From contig NZ_CP071953.1 of NCBI RefSeq assembly GCF_020084865.1, positions 1,798,001 to 1,862,000 on the forward strand: a stretch of DNA of 64,000 nucleotides, written 5' to 3'. The first letter of the stretch is position 1; every line of letters starts with the position of its first letter. This document shows, in pieces, positions 61,195 through 64,000 of this stretch. This stretch comes from Candidatus Kaistella beijingensis (lineage in GTDB: Bacteria > Bacteroidota > Bacteroidia > Flavobacteriales > Weeksellaceae). Position numbers and translations under genes: made by a program. The notes under the pieces were generated by a model. It searched no databases, was not told the origin of the DNA, and worked only from the letters and a program-made list of their open reading frames with translations.

Positions 61195-63837
61195 CTACTT
61201 TTTAAAAATATTTCTGAAAATTCCCTTTTCCTTAACCTTTTCTTTGGTGTCCTGAACTTTTTGTTTTACATCGCTTTTGGTTTCAGCGATATCTTCCTTG
61301 GTTTGTTTCAGGGTTGATTTGGTGACTTCAACTGCATTTTTAACTTTCACCTCTGTTGTTGGTGCATTCTTGCCAATCAACGTCTTCTTTAAACCTTGCT
61401 CGATTCCGCGCCAAAAAAGGTTGAAGAAAGATTTCGTTTTATCCCGCTCCACATTTTCTACCGCAACAGATTCGGGATAATTTCCAGAATTGGTTTTTAC
61501 TACCATATTCGCAACTGCTGATAGCATCTTGTTTTTTTCACCGGTCGGTTTCAAAACCGCAACTTGAAGATTTTGGTGTACCATTTTTAAAGTTCCATGA
61601 ATTCCACTAAAATTCCCTCTAAAATTAAAAATGAGGTCAGAAATTAGACCCGTTGCGCGAATTTTTAGATATGGCTCAATAAAAGAATTAATTTCTGCTG
61701 CAGGCAAATCCGCAATATTTCCCGAAATCGCAAAAGCGTCGTTCATGTTTGCCGTATCAAAACTCCATTTCACTTTCATCGGCGATGCGTTCATGAATCG
61801 ACAGTTGATAGAAATTGGAACCAAAGTTGGTTTACCCTTCATCTTCCCCGAATTCAAGTTTTTTGCATTCAAGTTAAAATTGTTGAAGGTTAATTTTCCG
61901 GGACCATCGCTTTTTTTGGTGTCTTCTTCGTAAACCAAAACTGAATTTCTTACATCCAAATTCTGAATAAACATCGGGAACTTAATCGTTCGCAACAATT
62001 TGGAATAAAGCAGTTTCTCCGTCAAATCGTCTTTTGGAATTTTACTGCGGAAAATATCGGCGTTCATCCCGTTTAGAGTAACTTCAGACGCATCAAGGAA
62101 CTTACTTTCCGAAGCCAAATCCCAATTTCCTTTTGCGGAAATTTGATTGATTTTTAAATCATACAGATCCTTTTCCGCAGGAATCATTCGGATGAACTGC
62201 GCTCTGGAAACCAAAGGTTTTAGAGAAAAATTACTGACCAACAAAGCGTTTTTATTCTGCGTCAAAGCACCAATATTTATTTGATAAAATTGGTTGATTT
62301 TAAAACTGAAATTCTTTGTCGTCAATCGATAATTTTCGGTTTTAAAGGGGATTTTTTCGCGAACGGTTTTTTCATTCATTTCAAGATTCTGAATTTTTGC
62401 ATTCAAATCATTGAAAACTAATGGTTTGTCGAGATTGTCAATCGTAAGGTTTGAATTTTTTAAATCGATATTTTTAATCTTCAATGGCAACTGAATTCCG
62501 CTGTAATTTGGTTTCTTTTTGTTCGGGTTTTTTGCGGCGGTAACTTTTCCGTTTAAGCCATTTATCAAAACATTTTGAACATCCAATTTCAGCTTATTGT
62601 TCAGAAAGTTCCATTCGTTGATTTTCAGGTTAATTCGATTCGCATTCAAATCCATCAAGGTTTTATCAGACACCGAAACCGTAGGTTTTACCGAAACATT
62701 TCTTAAGTCCGCCGATTTCGGATTAATCGCCAAAGCCGAAACTTTCACATTTTCACGGTCGGAAATATAGTTTAAATTCTTCCCGTTCATTTTAAAATTG
62801 TCATAATTAAAGGGAATATTTCCTTTAGCAGTTTCATCGTTCATCAAGAATTTATTGATGTTCATAGTGAGATTTTCTGCGATAAACAAAGGGGTTCCGT
62901 TTGGTTTTAGAATTTTGATTTTGGCGTTATTCATCAACACATCTTCTAAATTTACGTCGTAGGTAAAACTCTTTTTTTTCTCACTTATTATTACATTCGT
63001 CGTGTACATTTTCAGCTCTGGATTCTCGAAACGTACATTGGTGAGATTGATTTTATTGTCCTTCAAAATGATGTCTTTAAACTCCATTTCAGAAGATGTA
63101 AAGTCAAAAAGATTTCTTTTTTTTGGATAAAATTTTGTAAAATTTTGATAAGAAAGAAGTGGAACCAAAGCGAAATCCTTAATACTCATCTGATTTTCCT
63201 TCGTGGTAACATAATTCGCCGTGAATGCGTAAACATTATCGGGACGGAAAAAGAAATTCTTCCCGTTGATATCATACTTGTCGAAAACCACAGGAAGTTT
63301 TTTCTCCACCGATTCTTCGGTCATTTGTAGGTTTTCGACATTCAAATTCAAATCATTTACTGAAAGAAATTTTTGTTTGGTATGCCTGAAAATTTGAATA
63401 TTCCCGTTGTTAATTTTAATATTCTCAAAAGCGACGGGATTTCTTTGTTTGCCCGTTTTTTCATCAATAGGTTTCGCGAGAACGATATTAAGGTTGGGAC
63501 TTTTGAGAAGTAAATTGGAGGTATTGACTCTTTTATTAAAAATCGCGTCATAAATTCCTAGTCGGGAAATTGATAAGGTGTCAATCGTTCCCTGCAATCC
63601 TATAACGTTTTGATTTTGAGGGTTTTTGTTGTTAATTGAAATTCCTGTGGAATGAATGTTTCCCGTAGCAATGTCCACATCCAATGTCTTGTAGGAAATT
63701 AGGTAATGTGAATTGTTTTTAACATATTGCGGGAGCTGAGATTTCAGCCAATAATTAATCCCAAAATTGGCAACAATGAAGAGTGCGAGAAAAATCCCGA
63801 GAAAAATGGCGATAATTTTGAGGTAGTTTTTCTTCAT
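61195..63837 (-). CDS. AsmA-like giant envelope protein (DUF748-like)
   Basis: 880 residues with one N-terminal membrane helix (about 8-28), a long repeating beta-strand region of the AsmA/DUF748 type (repeats of L-N-x-x-N-L and I-x-N-x-x-L), and a C-terminal charged helical tail (about 820-870, repeats of K-x-x-V-K-x-K). Such proteins are thought to move lipids between membranes. It is convergent to nothing and read leftwards from close to the right edge. Confidence 0.85.
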   Translation of the reverse strand: MKKNYLKIIAIFLGIFLALFIVANFGINYWLKSQLPQYVKNNSHYLISYKTLDVDIATGNIHSTGISINNKNPQNQNVIGLQGTIDTLSISRLGIYDAIFNKRVNTSNLLLKSPNLNIVLAKPIDEKTGKQRNPVAFENIKINNGNIQIFRHTKQKFLSVNDLNLNVENLQMTEESVEKKLPVVFDKYDINGKNFFFRPDNVYAFTANYVTTKENQMSIKDFALVPLLSYQNFTKFYPKKRNLFDFTSSEMEFKDIILKDNKINLTNVRFENPELKMYTTNVIISEKKKSFTYDVNLEDVLMNNAKIKILKPNGTPLFIAENLTMNINKFLMNDETAKGNIPFNYDNFKMNGKNLNYISDRENVKVSALAINPKSADLRNVSVKPTVSVSDKTLMDLNANRINLKINEWNFLNNKLKLDVQNVLINGLNGKVTAAKNPNKKKPNYSGIQLPLKIKNIDLKNSNLTIDNLDKPLVFNDLNAKIQNLEMNEKTVREKIPFKTENYRLTTKNFSFKINQFYQINIGALTQNKNALLVSNFSLKPLVSRAQFIRMIPAEKDLYDLKINQISAKGNWDLASESKFLDASEVTLNGMNADIFRSKIPKDDLTEKLLYSKLLRTIKFPMFIQNLDVRNSVLVYEEDTKKSDGPGKLTFNNFNLNAKNLNSGKMKGKPTLVPISINCRFMNASPMKVKWSFDTANMNDAFAISGNIADLPAAEINSFIEPYLKIRATGLISDLIFNFRGNFSGIHGTLKMVHQNLQVAVLKPTGEKNKMLSAVANMVVKTNSGNYPESVAVENVERDKTKSFFNLFWRGIEQGLKKTLIGKNAPTTEVKVKNAVEVTKSTLKQTKEDIAETKSDVKQKVQDTKEKVKEKGIFRNIFKK

Positions 63838-63898
63838 TTCGTTGAAGATTAAAATTTTGTGCCATTTAACGGAGTGATTTATTTAATCATGGTCATTT

Positions 63899-64000
63899 TT
63901 AAACTTCCAAGTCAATCACATAACCTTCATGTCCTCTCACATTGATGAAGTTTCCGCCATCGAAAGCAAGGTATTGTCCTTTAATTCCCTTTAAAATTCC
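63899..64000 (-). CDS. C-terminal fragment of a DUF2797-like protein (start outside window)
   Basis: 33 codons before the stop TAA at 63899-63901 encode G-I-K-G-Q-Y-L-A-F-D-G-G-N-F-I-N-V-R-G-H-E-G-Y, which resembles the conserved C-terminal end of DUF2797 proteins. The 5' part is beyond the right edge. Confidence 0.6.
   Translation of the reverse strand, partial: GILKGIKGQYLAFDGGNFINVRGHEGYVIDLEV

Overview
This window is chromosomal DNA from a Bacteroidota bacterium of class Flavobacteriia, most likely Weeksellaceae (Chryseobacterium/Kaistella-like). The evidence is low-GC core genes, family markers (GLPGLI, DUF4835, DUF6132, Bacteroidota-type RNA polymerase omega), the gene order bamD-rpoZ-coaBC-DUF4835-recN, and promoters of the Bacteroidota form TTG-N19-TAnnTTTG without clear Shine-Dalgarno sites. 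The species cannot be fixed from the sequence alone.

Positions 1-20070 form a mobile island, noticeably richer in GC than the rest, that abuts a tRNA-Asn gene at 20071-20144. Nearest the tRNA are a membrane protein of unknown function, a helix-turn-helix protein, a VapE-type ATPase, a Toprim primase-like protein, a MobC-like accessory protein, a relaxase and a coiled-coil membrane protein. This is the replication/mobilisation set of an integrative mobilisable element, with a candidate oriT and an iteron-like region between its genes. No integrase is visible. The cargo at 1-13719 is a copper/silver operon read leftwards from one promoter: a small Cys-rich protein, a metallochaperone-like lipoprotein, a DUF3347 lipoprotein, CusA (split into two frames at a C5 tract), a TolC-like channel, two CusB adaptors, a haem-binding-domain protein, a DUF305 protein, a CPH-type P1B ATPase and a multicopper oxidase that runs off the left edge. 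The same 25-residue Cys/Met/His domain occurs five times in four of these proteins.

Positions 20219-31500 are mostly leftward core genes: rseP, an outer-membrane barrel protein, a nitrilase (rightward), and a sulfide/persulfide cluster (thioredoxin, rhodaneses, cupin, persulfide dioxygenase-rhodanese fusion, TauE/SafE exporter). Then comes a copper-uptake operon whose TonB-dependent receptor carries the CxxxM and HxM motifs of OprC/NosA copper receptors. The strain therefore carries a chromosomal copper importer and an acquired copper exporter about 15 kb apart.

Positions 31600-53050 hold housekeeping genes: HerA-like ATPase, exonuclease with a degenerate GIY-YIG-like tail, lysA, two TonB-C-like proteins, miaB, an AlbA_2/Schlafen-type ATP-binding protein that looks inserted, a sigma-54 activator, lptE, a Glu-rich repeat protein, rnpA, tcdA, tatD-like, a TetR regulator, bamD, rpoZ, coaBC, a DUF4835 protein and recN. 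Positions 53055-64000 hold a GLPGLI protein, sufA-sufB-sufC-sufD, an HExxH protein, methylmalonyl-CoA mutase, an AsmA-like giant protein and the tail of a DUF2797-like gene.

The most unusual structure is a set of short-period degenerate tandem repeats next to start codons. Three arrays with an exact 10-bp period and inverted arms (TTTGA...TCAAAC) lie before miaB, sufC and sufD. Several 7-bp-period arrays lie before or inside trx, the exonuclease gene, lysA, lptE, tcdA and recN. I know of no described system that accounts for them.
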